The position numbers and the translations under genes were made by a program. A DNA stretch of 64,000 bases. It comes from Morganella morganii. Its GTDB lineage: Bacteria; Pseudomonadota; Gammaproteobacteria; Enterobacterales; Enterobacteriaceae. Below the pieces are notes generated by a model. It saw only the letters and a program-made list of their open reading frames with translations, ran no database searches and was not told where the DNA came from. Below, one piece after another: positions 34,540-44,128 of the stretch (within the stretch, counting starts at the first letter, position 1; each line of letters opens with the position of its first letter). The DNA lies in assembly GCF_019243775.1 (NCBI RefSeq), contig NZ_CP069157.1, positions 2,170,001 through 2,234,000 on the forward strand, written 5' to 3'.

Positions 34540-35874
34540 ATGGATAGTCAAACACCGGAAACCATCCGGGAAACAGGTGTACTGGGACGTTTATTCCGTT
34601 TACAGGCACACGGTACCACGGCACGAACCGAAGTTATCGCCGGTATAACCACCTTTCTTACTATGGTGTATATCATTTTTGTTAACCCGCAAATCCTCGG
34701 CGCTGCCGGGATGGATACACAGGCTGTCTTCGTCACCACCTGTCTGATTGCGGCATTCGGCTGTATTCTGATGGGTTGTCTGGCAAATCTGCCGGTCGCA
34801 CTGGCACCGGCAATGGGGCTGAACGCCTTTTTTGCTTTCGGTGTGGTCAGCGCCATGGGTTACTCCTGGCAAATAGGGATGGGGGCTATCTTCTGGGGTG
34901 CACTCGGCATGCTGCTGCTGACGGTCTTCCGCATCCGCTACTGGATGATAGCCAATATCCCGCTGAGTCTGCGGGTGGGGATCACCAGTGGTATCGGGCT
35001 GTTTATCGCTATGATGGGGCTGAAAAATATCGGCCTGGTTGTGGCGAATCCGGCCACGCTGGTTTCCATGGGAGATCTGACCTCCCATTCCGTCTGGCTC
35101 GGCGCACTGGGCTTTTTTATTATCACCATTCTGGCCTCCCGCCGTATTCACGCAGCGGTGCTGATCTCCATTGTGGTCACCACGCTGATTGGCTGGGGGC
35201 TGGGGGATGTCACCTACAACGGTGTTTTCTCCATGCCGCCGGATGTTACCAGCGTGCTGGGCAAAGTGGATGTGGCCGGTGCCTTTAATATCGGGCTGTC
35301 AGGGATTATTTTCTCGTTTATGCTGGTTAACCTGTTTGACTCATCAGGTACCCTTATCGGGGTAACCGATAAAGCCGGGCTGGCAGATAAAGACGGTAAA
35401 TTCCCGAATATGCAGAAAGCCTTGTATGTGGATAGTGTCAGCTCCGTGATCGGCGGCTTTATCGGCACATCATCTGTCACCGCGTATATTGAAAGTACCT
35501 CGGGGGTTTCTGTCGGCGGCCGGACAGGGCTGACCGCCGTGGTGGTCGGGATCCTGTTCCTGCTGGTGATTTTCCTCTCCCCGCTGGCCGGAATGGTGCC
35601 TGCCTATGCGGTCGCCGGTGCGCTGATTTATGTCGGGGTGCTGATGACATCGAGCCTGGCACGGGTCAACTGGAATGACCTGACTGATGCAGTACCGGCC
35701 TTTATCACCGCGATTATGATGCCGTTCAGTTTCTCCATCACAGACGGTATTGCGCTTGGTTTTATCTCTTACTCTGTGATGAAGCTGGGGACCGGGCGCT
35801 GGAAAGAGCTGAATCCGTGTGTGATTCTGGTTGCCCTGCTGTTTGTGCTGAAGTTTGTGTTTGTCGACCACTGA
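34540..35874 (+). CDS. adeP: Adenine permease, NCS2 AzgA-type (AdeP/YicO-like)
   Basis: A 444-aa purine transporter with about twelve to fourteen spans. It has the AzgA-type motifs T-F-L-T-M-V-Y-I-I-F-V-N-P, A-P-A-M-G-L-N-A-F-F-A-F, D-S-S-G-T-L-I-G-V and S-S-V-T-A-Y-I-E-S-T-S-G. It is expected to import adenine with protons. Context (divergent to adenine deaminase) supports adenine over guanine/hypoxanthine. Confidence 0.88.
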   Translation: MDSQTPETIRETGVLGRLFRLQAHGTTARTEVIAGITTFLTMVYIIFVNPQILGAAGMDTQAVFVTTCLIAAFGCILMGCLANLPVALAPAMGLNAFFAFGVVSAMGYSWQIGMGAIFWGALGMLLLTVFRIRYWMIANIPLSLRVGITSGIGLFIAMMGLKNIGLVVANPATLVSMGDLTSHSVWLGALGFFIITILASRRIHAAVLISIVVTTLIGWGLGDVTYNGVFSMPPDVTSVLGKVDVAGAFNIGLSGIIFSFMLVNLFDSSGTLIGVTDKAGLADKDGKFPNMQKALYVDSVSSVIGGFIGTSSVTAYIESTSGVSVGGRTGLTAVVVGILFLLVIFLSPLAGMVPAYAVAGALIYVGVLMTSSLARVNWNDLTDAVPAFITAIMMPFSFSITDGIALGFISYSVMKLGTGRWKELNPCVILVALLFVLKFVFVDH

Positions 35875-35882
35875 TGTTTCTG

Positions 35883-35909
35883 CCGGATGGCGGGTTTCCC
35901 GTCATCCGG
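35883..35909. terminator. Hairpin between adeP and the DUF2007 gene
   Basis: CCGGATG-GCGGG / CCCG-TCATCCGG hairpin with a three-base loop; T-poor tail, so a moderate terminator for the convergent genes. Confidence 0.65.
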
Positions 35910-35912
35910 ACA

Positions 35913-36326
35913 TTATTTTGCTTTCTCTTTAAAACGATGATGCAGCGCTTTAAATGGAATAGCGAGGCCGAGCGTCAGAAAAATAAGAAACACAAACCCT
36001 ATATTGACATAATCTTCTGTACTGTTTTCAGTCACCGGTTCCGGATCCGCTGCCGCCGGTTCCCCTTCCTCATTAATTCCGAAATCTCCGTGATGATAAT
36101 CCGCCAGAATCTCCTGTGCTCTGGTTAACTCGTCCTGATTAACCAGCAGCTTCACACCGCCGACAGCCTGAGCATACATCTGGTTATTCCAGACAATATT
36201 TTCATCCAGCAGCATCACCTCAATCCCTTCGGATTCCAGCAATCCGGCTTCAATCCTGGCATCCAGCGGCGACAGATACTGAGCCAGTAATGCATAGCGG
36301 CTGCGTGTCGGGTGTATATTCCACAT
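35913..36326 (-). CDS. DUF2007-domain membrane-anchored protein
   Basis: A 137-aa protein. Residues about 12-75 match the DUF2007 (putative signal-transducing) pattern, with A-R-I-E-A-G-L-L-E-S-E-G-I-E-V and V-G-G-V-K-L-L-V. An acidic linker and one C-terminal membrane span follow. The domain is PII-like in fold, but its role is unknown. No operon partner. Confidence 0.8.
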   Translation of the reverse strand: MWNIHPTRSRYALLAQYLSPLDARIEAGLLESEGIEVMLLDENIVWNNQMYAQAVGGVKLLVNQDELTRAQEILADYHHGDFGINEEGEPAAADPEPVTENSTEDYVNIGFVFLIFLTLGLAIPFKALHHRFKEKAK

Positions 36327-36708
36327 AATACCTCCTTCGGTTGGCTGCCCTGACTGAATAGCCCGTATTCCGGCCGGCGTCAGTGCGTGATAGCAGAAAG
36401 GATCGGCGATAATTTCCGGGAAAACAACCTGAATTTAGCCTTTTTGCAGCAGGAATAAGTTTAATGACCAGTTTCGCTATAACACTTTAAACTGTTCTAA
36501 TCCAGCCGGGTGATATAAAAAAACATCAATAACTTCCCTTTATGATACTGACAACATAAATTTCTTATGGAAGATTTTAATAATGAATTATTTGATTAAT
36601 AAAATATGAAGAACACTATTCTTACAGCCATTGTATTCCCGCCAAATATCCTTTAGCATTTAGTGCTGAAAAAACTTAATCCTATTCAGAATATTGATCT
36701 TTGACCTG
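36327..36708. other. Intergenic stretch upstream of the sulfatase-fold transferase
   Basis: About 380 AT-rich bases; a 10-codon frame at about 36580 is too short to call. CTTAAT-type half sites near 36676 faintly recall PmrA boxes but are not convincing. Confidence 0.4.
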
Positions 36709-38253
36709 ATGCTGAAAAAATATAAATACCCGCTGTTATTTGTCGCTGCCATACTGTTGAGTTATCTCACCAATACATTCTTGTATCAGCGTGATTCAAC
36801 CGGCCCGCATTTAGCCACCCTGTTTTTGGTTTTATGCACCATTATTCTTCTGAACTGTAAACACTGGCTGCCTGCCGTTGCAGGATTTATTATTACACTG
36901 ATTTTTTCACTGGAAGTCGGTTATTTCACCGAATTCCACGAACGAATTTCTGCCGGTGTTCTCTATTCAGCACTGGAAACAAATAATTCTGAAGCAACAC
37001 TGATGCTGGGGCACTATTTATATTCCATCATATTGCCTGCCCTGTGCATAAGCGTATTAATTTTTATCTGCTTCCGGAGAAAAAGACTCCGCCTTCCCCG
37101 CTGGTTTACATTATCACCGGTGTTCATTTTCGGCTTTCTGATGATTTCCCTGCTCCGTGAAGTCATCCCGGAATACCGTAATTTATCCATTAATTTCAGC
37201 GAAGACCCTTATGAACTGGGGACGTATCTCCGCGAGAAATTTCCTGTTGTCGCCGGAAATATTATGTATGTTTCCTCCGTTGCTCTCAGCCATGACAAGT
37301 ATACGGAGAATTATCCTGACCGGAAACCAAACCGGGTGCTGGCGTCTGCCGGAAAACCACAGAATAAACTCATCATCTTTATCATCGGAGAATCATCATC
37401 TCCGTCCAGATATCATATCTACGGGTATTCCAAAGAAACAACACCGGAAATGGAACGCATTTTTCAGGGTGACAAGGCCTGCGTGACAGACAAAGTGCAT
37501 TCATCCTCCCCGATAACACGGGATTCCATTTCATTGTCACTTTCATTTTACACACCGGAAAGCGAAGAAAATTTATTCCGTCAGAAATCGGTTATTGAAA
37601 TAGCACAGGATCAGGGATACAAAACTTACTGGCTGGGCGCTCAGTCTCTGGTCGGCGTTAACGGTTCAAAATATGGCTATCTTGCCCGGCGGAATAATAC
37701 TGTTATTGTGGAAGAAAACAATGACATGAAACTGCCTGAGTTATTAAAGCAGGCGCTGGCCGAGCCAGATGAATACAAATTTATTATTCTGCATTTATGG
37801 GGCAACCACATGCCTTATACAAATTATACAGAAACAGAAAAGCAGCAGCTGAATGACGCCGGTGACTATGATCTGACCATTCGTCACACCGATAATGTGA
37901 TTGGCCGTCTTTATGATGAAGTTGAATCAGTAACCGATGACTATATTTTCATCTACACCTCCGATCACGGAGAAATTGTCGGTAAAGGCCACGGTTTTTC
38001 CAAAGGCGCGGATCAATTCCTGATTCCGTTTTTATATAAATCAGGGAATCCGTCTTATGGCTGTGAATTTATTGAAAAATACCGCAATCAGGATGGCTGG
38101 ATCAGCGGATTAATGAACAAATATATTTTATCTGAACTGCTTGGTTATTCATTAGACCAGTCGATTGCGGAACCGGATAAACAGCATGATCGGATCCTTT
38201 CAACTGACGGTTATGCGATTCCGTTTTCATCTTATTTCAACAAGAATAAGTAA
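36709..38253 (+). CDS. Phosphoethanolamine transferase-like protein (sulfatase fold)
   Basis: A 514-aa protein with about five N-terminal spans (first about 200 residues) and a periplasmic alkaline-phosphatase/sulfatase domain: I-G-E-S-S-S-P-S-R, then Y-G-Y-S-K-E-T-T-P-E-M, and the metal motif T-S-D-H-G-E near 405. A Thr in S-P-I-T-R-D-S takes the nucleophile position, more like CptA/EptC than EptA. It would move phosphoethanolamine from phosphatidylethanolamine to a lipid or sugar acceptor; the acceptor is unknown. The start is uncertain (ATG 36709 or TTG 36694). AT-richer than the core genes around it. Confidence 0.8.
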   Translation: MLKKYKYPLLFVAAILLSYLTNTFLYQRDSTGPHLATLFLVLCTIILLNCKHWLPAVAGFIITLIFSLEVGYFTEFHERISAGVLYSALETNNSEATLMLGHYLYSIILPALCISVLIFICFRRKRLRLPRWFTLSPVFIFGFLMISLLREVIPEYRNLSINFSEDPYELGTYLREKFPVVAGNIMYVSSVALSHDKYTENYPDRKPNRVLASAGKPQNKLIIFIIGESSSPSRYHIYGYSKETTPEMERIFQGDKACVTDKVHSSSPITRDSISLSLSFYTPESEENLFRQKSVIEIAQDQGYKTYWLGAQSLVGVNGSKYGYLARRNNTVIVEENNDMKLPELLKQALAEPDEYKFIILHLWGNHMPYTNYTETEKQQLNDAGDYDLTIRHTDNVIGRLYDEVESVTDDYIFIYTSDHGEIVGKGHGFSKGADQFLIPFLYKSGNPSYGCEFIEKYRNQDGWISGLMNKYILSELLGYSLDQSIAEPDKQHDRILSTDGYAIPFSSYFNKNK

Positions 38254-38461
38254 GCAGCCGCATACTGTTCAGTTATAAAATGCCGGGCAAACCGGACGCA
38301 GTATACCGGTCTGTCACTTCCGGTATGCTGTCCCCGCCATTAAAGATTGACAGGACAGAACGGAAATGGTTTATTTCGTTGCAGGCGTCATTTTTACATC
38401 AGTATCAGACATATAAAAATCCTGTGACTGAATAACCAGCAATATGCTAAGAGTCGATTAT

Positions 38462-39451
38462 ATGAGCAGCAACGCTTTAGTCTCGGTCATCATTCCGGCA
38501 TACAATGCTGAAAAATTCATCGGCCGCGCTCTGGACAGTGTGATAAAACAGACCTGGCCGTCGGTCGAAATAGTCATTATTGATGATGGTTCGTCAGATA
38601 ATACCGCCGCCGTCTGCCGGGAGTATATGAGCAGCCACGATCACATCCGGTATATCCGGAAACAGAACGGCGGCGTTTCATCCGCACGTAATGAAGGTAT
38701 TAAAGCGGCCTCCGGATGCTATATCTGCTTTCTGGACAGCGATGACACTTATGAACCGGACTTTATCCGGACACTGGTGAGTAAAGTCACACAGGATGAC
38801 CGGGATTTCGCCTACTGTTTATTCAGAAAAATACATTCCGACGGCCATATTACACAGTCAGTATGCTATGACAACACAGATACCGTTATTACCGACTTTC
38901 TGAACTTTGATTATTTTGATATCTGCTGTTTAATGCTGAAAAAAGAGTTTCTGGATAAGAATAATTTATTTTTTGATTCATCCATGGTTGTGGGTGAAGA
39001 TGTTTTATTTATCCTTGAATGTCTGAACAAAGGCGCCTTTTCCTATATTAAAGAGTATTTATACAATTATATTTATCACAGTGAATCACTGATGAATAAA
39101 AAATGGAAGAAGGCGGATTACATCAGTGACCTGGATGCCTGGAAAAAAATTCTTTCTTACATCGCTGAGACGTATAATAAACCGGATAAATCATCCGTTT
39201 TCAGTAAAGTCCGCGCTAAAGTATTAAGCCTGCAGATTCAGTTTATGTGGAACATGCTGGCTACCGGTCTTTACCCGGATTTAAAGTCTTATATCAAAGA
39301 CTTCAGCTACCATAAATCTGATTTTACATTAATCAGAAAACCGGGAAAAAACAAATTCCGTCTGAATATTGTATTATCCGGTAATATTTTCGTGTGGCGT
39401 ATAGCACGTAAATTTCTGACAAAGAAAAAAAACATCATCCCTGCCGGTTAG
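38462..39451 (+). CDS. Family 2 glycosyltransferase
   Basis: A 329-aa GT-A enzyme: V-S-V-I-I-P-A-Y-N-A at the start, the D-D-G-S-S-D-N-T nucleotide-binding loop near residue 45, and the catalytic D-S-D-D at about 95. The C-terminal half is basic and AT-rich. It probably adds one sugar to LPS, capsule or a glycolipid. No polysaccharide cluster surrounds it. ATG 38462 is preferred over 38444 because of AGAG upstream. Confidence 0.88.
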   Translation: MSSNALVSVIIPAYNAEKFIGRALDSVIKQTWPSVEIVIIDDGSSDNTAAVCREYMSSHDHIRYIRKQNGGVSSARNEGIKAASGCYICFLDSDDTYEPDFIRTLVSKVTQDDRDFAYCLFRKIHSDGHITQSVCYDNTDTVITDFLNFDYFDICCLMLKKEFLDKNNLFFDSSMVVGEDVLFILECLNKGAFSYIKEYLYNYIYHSESLMNKKWKKADYISDLDAWKKILSYIAETYNKPDKSSVFSKVRAKVLSLQIQFMWNMLATGLYPDLKSYIKDFSYHKSDFTLIRKPGKNKFRLNIVLSGNIFVWRIARKFLTKKKNIIPAG

Positions 39452-39457
39452 GTATAT

Positions 39458-39505
39458 ATAACAGGGAGTGTCAGATTATAATGTTATCTGAACATTCCCT
39501 GTTAT
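39458..39505. terminator. Long hairpin after the glycosyltransferase gene
   Basis: Arms of about 19-20 bases (ATAACAGGGAgTGTcAGAT with one bulge and one mismatch) around a ten-base loop. No T run follows, so it may terminate poorly or stabilise the mRNA end. Confidence 0.5.
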
Positions 39506-39692
39506 CCTGCATGAACCTGTTATGACAGCCCTTGTCAGATTAATCCGTAAAAATCTTTTTAGGTTGAGCATTCCATTACCGTCGAGCCGCGCGCTGATAA
39601 GGTGATTGCCAAAAAATAACCTGCGATTCCGCCATCTGAATAATACCAGTCCGGAAAATTCCCCGCAGATAATATGCACTGCGGGGATCGTT

Positions 39693-40292
39693 TTATATTG
39701 CCAGTAATTTATCCAGCCCTGCCGTTTTCACTGAGCCATGTGAAATAAAACAGAGCTGATACCAGAAAGAACCACTTTCTGACTGCAGTTTTTCCGTATA
39801 AAACGCATTAGCTGATAATGCACGGATAAGCAGACCGGTCCGGTAAAGCATGACGGCTATAATAACGGCGGATAATCCCGCAAACAGTGTGGTCAGGCTG
39901 AAAATATCCGCATCTGTCCGGATATACTGAACCAGTAACAGCGCAATAAAACCCAGTTGAGTGATACCTTTCAGTAACAGCAGGCGGAAGAAAAAATCCT
40001 TCATATTTTGTTCAAGTGCAAAACACGGATTTTTTAAAATCGCCCGCTCTTCTTTCACCGGTATGCTGTAAACATACACTATCCAGTGGCTGATATCATG
40101 GCTGCGGGAAACCAGTCCCTTCTCTTTTAATGTATGTAAACGGAGAGAAACCACCAGTTGCCAGACAATTCCGTGAAATAACAAATAAAGCAGAAACGCA
40201 TTCATGCCCCAAAAACCGGTAAGCACCGCAAGTAATATAAAAAAGGCAACTCTTCCTGAATAGATCCAAAAAGGAACAATCTGGTAATTCAT
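39693..40292 (-). CDS. Membrane protein of unknown function, 199 aa
   Basis: From ATG 40292 (GGGAACGACG upstream). Four hydrophobic spans are arranged as two pairs: about 10-55 and 125-165, with a charged cytoplasmic loop between (H-D-I-S-H-W-I, then P-V-K-E-E-R). I do not recognise the family. It stands alone in an AT-richer region. Confidence 0.65.
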   Translation of the reverse strand: MNYQIVPFWIYSGRVAFFILLAVLTGFWGMNAFLLYLLFHGIVWQLVVSLRLHTLKEKGLVSRSHDISHWIVYVYSIPVKEERAILKNPCFALEQNMKDFFFRLLLLKGITQLGFIALLLVQYIRTDADIFSLTTLFAGLSAVIIAVMLYRTGLLIRALSANAFYTEKLQSESGSFWYQLCFISHGSVKTAGLDKLLAI

Positions 40293-40667
40293 CGTCGTTC
40301 CCTGTGTTTTTTTGTCCATAAATACCATTCCGCAATAAAAAAATCCCCTGTGATATATCACCAGTATAACCGGAAAATCCCCAAAATATACTATTCTGAC
40401 CCGTTACCGCCGGTTTGGGTTTTCTTATTAATGTTACTGCAAAAAATGTCCTTTCCTGATGTTTCGTAAACCAGCGTGACATTATTTTCACCCATAAAAA
40501 AACTAATGCGAAACAATAGCCGTCAGCCTATATATAACACCAACCCCATGAATTTAACGGAAAATTTCGCGTTACTCATTCTGAGAAATGTGTCACACTA
40601 TTCGCTTACAGCACCATTTTTGAATGAATAAAAATAATGGTTATTTTTTAGCTTAACGGATTTGTTT
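40293..40667. other. Intergenic stretch between the orphan membrane gene and cycA
   Basis: About 375 bases holding the two divergent promoter regions. I found no clear hexamers, known operators or hairpins. Confidence 0.4.
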
Positions 40668-42065
40668 ATGGACGAAAAAACGCCTGCCACGCCGCCACGC
40701 GGCGAACTCAAACGCAGTTTAACCAACCGGCATATTCAGCTGATTTCCATCAGCGGGGCAATCGGCACCGGGTTATTTATGGGCTCCGGTAAAACGATTT
40801 CACTGGCAGGCCCTTCGGTATTATTTGTCTATATAATCATCGGGTTTGTCTTATTCTTTGTCATGCGGGCAATGGGCGAGATCCTGCTGTCAAACCTGAA
40901 TTATAAATCGTTCAGTGATTTTGCCTGTGACCTGATTGGCCCGTGGGCCGGTTTTTTTGTCGGCTGGACGTACTGGTTCTGCTGGGTAATAACCGGTATT
41001 GCCGATGTGGTGGCTATTACCGGCTATATCATGCACTGGGCACCGGATTTTCCGCGCTGGGTCAGCTCGCTGCTCTGTATTTTGCTGTTACTGTCCCTGA
41101 ACCTGGCAACAGTGAAATTATTCGGCGAAATGGAATTCTGGTTTTCCATGATAAAAATTGTCGCGATTGTGGCACTGGTTATTATCGGCGGCATTCTTAT
41201 CGGCACACATTTTGTTTCACCGGAAGGACATGAGGCGGCGTTATCCAATATCTGGTCCGACGGAGGTATGTTCCCGAAAGGGATAATCGGATTCTTTGCC
41301 GGGTTCCAGATAGCCATTTTTGCCTTTGTCGGTATCGAGCTGGTGGGTACTGCCGCAGCGGAAACCCGTGACCCGGTGAAATCCCTGCCGCGGGCCATTA
41401 ATGCCATTCCGTTCCGGATTATTGCATTTTATGTGCTGGCGCTGATTATTATTATGTCTGTCACGCCGTGGCGCTTCATTCCGGCAGATAAAAGCCCGTT
41501 CGTGGAACTGTTTGTTATGATCGGCGTTCCGGCGGCAGCGAGTCTGGTGAACTTTGTGGTGCTGACAGCCGCAGCGTCCTCTGCAAACAGCGGTGTGTTC
41601 TCCACCAGCCGGATGCTGTTCGGGTTAGCCAAACAAGGCAGCGCACCAAAACAATTCTGCCGTCTGTCAAAACAGGCAGTACCGGCCACCGGACTGATTT
41701 TCACCTGCATCTGTTTGTCTGTCGGGGTGATTCTGCTCTACTTTATCCCTGATGTGATGCATGTGTTTACCCTGGTAACAACAGTATCCGCTATCCTGTT
41801 TATGTTTATCTGGAGCATGATCCTGTACAGCTACATTATGTTCCGCCGCCGTCGTCCTGAGCTGCATGCTGCATCAGTCTATAAAGTGCCGTTCGGCAGT
41901 TGGATCCCGTGGGTGTGTCTGTCCTTCTTTGCCTTTGTGATTGTGCTGCTGACACTGGAGACCGATACCCGCCAGGCGCTGCTTGCCACGCCGTTATGGT
42001 TCATCCTGCTGGCAGTCGGTTACCGGAATGTCAGAAAGCACCGCCTTGCACAGGCACAAAAGTAA
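40668..42065 (+). CDS. cycA: D-serine/D-alanine/glycine transporter CycA
   Basis: A 465-aa amino-acid permease (APC, AAT family) with twelve spans. Highly similar to E. coli CycA over its length: L-T-N-R-H-I-Q-L-I, G-A-I-G-T-G-L-F-M-G-S-G, Y-K-S-F-S-D-F-A, P-K-G-I-I-G-F-F-A-G-F-Q-I and S-S-A-N-S-G-V-F-S. It imports glycine, D-alanine, D-serine and D-cycloserine. ATG 40668. Confidence 0.93.
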   Translation: MDEKTPATPPRGELKRSLTNRHIQLISISGAIGTGLFMGSGKTISLAGPSVLFVYIIIGFVLFFVMRAMGEILLSNLNYKSFSDFACDLIGPWAGFFVGWTYWFCWVITGIADVVAITGYIMHWAPDFPRWVSSLLCILLLLSLNLATVKLFGEMEFWFSMIKIVAIVALVIIGGILIGTHFVSPEGHEAALSNIWSDGGMFPKGIIGFFAGFQIAIFAFVGIELVGTAAAETRDPVKSLPRAINAIPFRIIAFYVLALIIIMSVTPWRFIPADKSPFVELFVMIGVPAAASLVNFVVLTAAASSANSGVFSTSRMLFGLAKQGSAPKQFCRLSKQAVPATGLIFTCICLSVGVILLYFIPDVMHVFTLVTTVSAILFMFIWSMILYSYIMFRRRRPELHAASVYKVPFGSWIPWVCLSFFAFVIVLLTLETDTRQALLATPLWFILLAVGYRNVRKHRLAQAQK

Positions 42066-42073
42066 CGGACAAA

Positions 42074-42100
42074 AAATCCCGGGATAACCCGGGATTTTTA
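42074..42100. terminator. Terminator between cycA and putP
   Basis: AAATCCCGGG / CCCGGGATTT perfect stem, four-base loop, T-rich tail; serves both convergent genes. Confidence 0.9.
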
Positions 42101-42113
42101 TTTTTATACTCTG

Positions 42114-43607
42114 TTACTCAGTCCGTCCGAGGTAACGGTCTTCCGCCTCAGTGAAACGTCCCTGAACTGATTTGTCCGGTTCACGGCCTGCCAGGCTGAC
42201 CACCACAATCGCAATACCGGCCAGAATAAAGCCCGGAATAATTTCATATAAATTAAACCACTTATATTCTATCCAGATAAGAACCGTCACCGCGCCGGTA
42301 AACATCCCCGCCAGTGCGCCGTTACGGGTCATCCGCTTCCAGATAACAGAGAACAGGATAACCGGCCCGAATGCTGCGCCGAACCCGGCCCATGCGTTAC
42401 TGACCAGCCCCAGCACTTTGTTGTTTTTATCCATCGCAATGTAGATAGCGATCGCCGCAATCACCAGCACCATAATGCGCCCGACCAGCACCATCTCTTT
42501 CTGTGAGGCATTCTTACGGAAAAACGGTTTGTAGATATCTTCCGTCAGGGCACTGGCACTGACCAGCAACTGACAGCTCAGGGTACTCATGACCGCTGCC
42601 AGGATGGCAGAGAGCAGAATACCGGCAATCCACGGATTAAATAAGATAGAGGTCAGGCTCATGAAAATCCGCTCACGGTTTTCAGTCACCGAGCCCGCCA
42701 GTTCCGGGTTTTGCTGGAAGAAGGCAATACCGAAGAAACCGACACAAATGGTTCCCGCAAGGCAAAGGATCATCCAGGTCATACTGATACGGCGTGCACT
42801 GCGGATGGTGTGATGAGAATCCGCCGCCATAAAACGCGCCAGGATATGCGGCTGCCCGAAATAGCCCAGTCCCCAGCCCAGCAGGGAGATAATCGCGACA
42901 ATATCCAGCCCGCGGAACATATCCACATACGCAGGGCTTTTCGCTTCGATAATTGCCAGCGCTGTATCAAACCCGCCGACAGACACAATCACCATAACCG
43001 GTGTCAGGATCAGGGCGAAAATCATCAGTGTCGCCTGCACGGTATCTGTCCAGCTTACCGCCAGGAACCCGCCGAGGAAGGTATAAGCGATAGTTGCCCC
43101 AGCCCCGAGCCACATGGCTTTTTCATAACTGATACCGAAGGTGCTTTCAAACAGCAGACCACCGGCCACGATGCCGGAAGCACAGTAAATAGTGAAGAAA
43201 ATCAGGATCACGGCTGCGGAGACAATCCGCAGAACACGGCTTTTATCCTCAAAACGCTGCGTGAAGTAATCCGGCAGCGTCAGCGCATGGTTGACTTCCG
43301 TCTGAAGGCGCAGACGACCGGCAACAATCCGCCAGTTAAGCCAGGCACCGATACACAGACCGATAGCAATCCAGGATTCGGAAATACCGGAGAAGAAAAC
43401 CACACCCGGTAATCCCATCAGCAGCCAGCCGCTCATGTCGGATGCACCGGCGGATAATGCAGTCACAAAACTGCCCATCCGGCGGCCGCCGAGAATATAG
43501 TCGTCGAAGTTATTGGTGGAGCGGTAGGCCATATAGCCGATGAACAGCATCCCGGCGATATAGACAATAAATGTCACAATCAGCGGCGTGGTCAGCGTCA
43601 TTGTCAT
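42114..43607 (-). CDS. putP: Sodium/proline symporter PutP
   Basis: A 497-aa SSS-family transporter with about thirteen spans. It has the PutP stretches Y-I-L-G-G-R-R-M-G-S, L-S-A-G-A-S-D-M-S-G-W-L-L-M-G-L-P-G and L-G-Y-F-G-Q-P-H-I-L-A-R-F-M. It imports proline with sodium for PutA. ATG 43607 has AGGAA upstream. Divergent from putA across a shared control region. Confidence 0.96.
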   Translation of the reverse strand: MTMTLTTPLIVTFIVYIAGMLFIGYMAYRSTNNFDDYILGGRRMGSFVTALSAGASDMSGWLLMGLPGVVFFSGISESWIAIGLCIGAWLNWRIVAGRLRLQTEVNHALTLPDYFTQRFEDKSRVLRIVSAAVILIFFTIYCASGIVAGGLLFESTFGISYEKAMWLGAGATIAYTFLGGFLAVSWTDTVQATLMIFALILTPVMVIVSVGGFDTALAIIEAKSPAYVDMFRGLDIVAIISLLGWGLGYFGQPHILARFMAADSHHTIRSARRISMTWMILCLAGTICVGFFGIAFFQQNPELAGSVTENRERIFMSLTSILFNPWIAGILLSAILAAVMSTLSCQLLVSASALTEDIYKPFFRKNASQKEMVLVGRIMVLVIAAIAIYIAMDKNNKVLGLVSNAWAGFGAAFGPVILFSVIWKRMTRNGALAGMFTGAVTVLIWIEYKWFNLYEIIPGFILAGIAIVVVSLAGREPDKSVQGRFTEAEDRYLGRTE

Positions 43608-44128
43608 AATTAAGTTCCTGTACTGAATTTATAGTCCGTCACGTATCAGCATTGCGTGTACCAATCGCTGTACAGGATGCGCGTCACACCGGTGTTACTG
43701 TGTTGCACATCGCCTCAGCCATCCCTGGTCTGCACAGACAATGCCCCGTCAATTATCATTATTTGTTAAATCTGTGATGAGTTGTGTTCAGCCCGATAGT
43801 AACGACAACAACAATAAAACAACAATTAATTAACGATACTAAAGTGAAGATTTGTGATTTTTATCACGGGATATGTCATCAGAAAGTGATGCGGTTAATC
43901 ACCTGATTTAATCATTATACGCCCTAAAACTGACAATATACTATTGTTATATAATGATTTTATTTTAACCAATACGGTTTATTTCTTAATCATTTTCTCA
44001 GATCAGTATAAAACAGCGACATTATTCACACTTTACACATCTCTTTATTTAACAATGTTGCACAAAGTTGCAACCTCATAGATATTAATGTGCAACGCAT
44101 GACCTGTTGCCGTTTATGAGGAGTGAAC
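43608..44128. promoter_or_regulatory. put control region: PutA operators and CRP site
   Basis: GTTGCA-type half sites, the PutA recognition sequence, cluster at 44057-44062, 44067-44074 (GTTGCAAC, both strands) and 44091-44096, with one more at 43702-43707 near putP. A CRP site, TGTGA-N6-TCACG, lies at 43853-43868. This supports PutA autorepression and catabolite control of both genes. Confidence 0.8.

Noticed and set aside
36660..36700. PmrA or PhoP box before the phosphoethanolamine-transferase-like gene
   Set aside because: Only a single half site is recognisable; too weak to claim.
39476..39679. 67-codon minus-strand frame after the glycosyltransferase gene
   Set aside because: It lies partly in the long hairpin, has no ribosome binding site and no recognisable motif.
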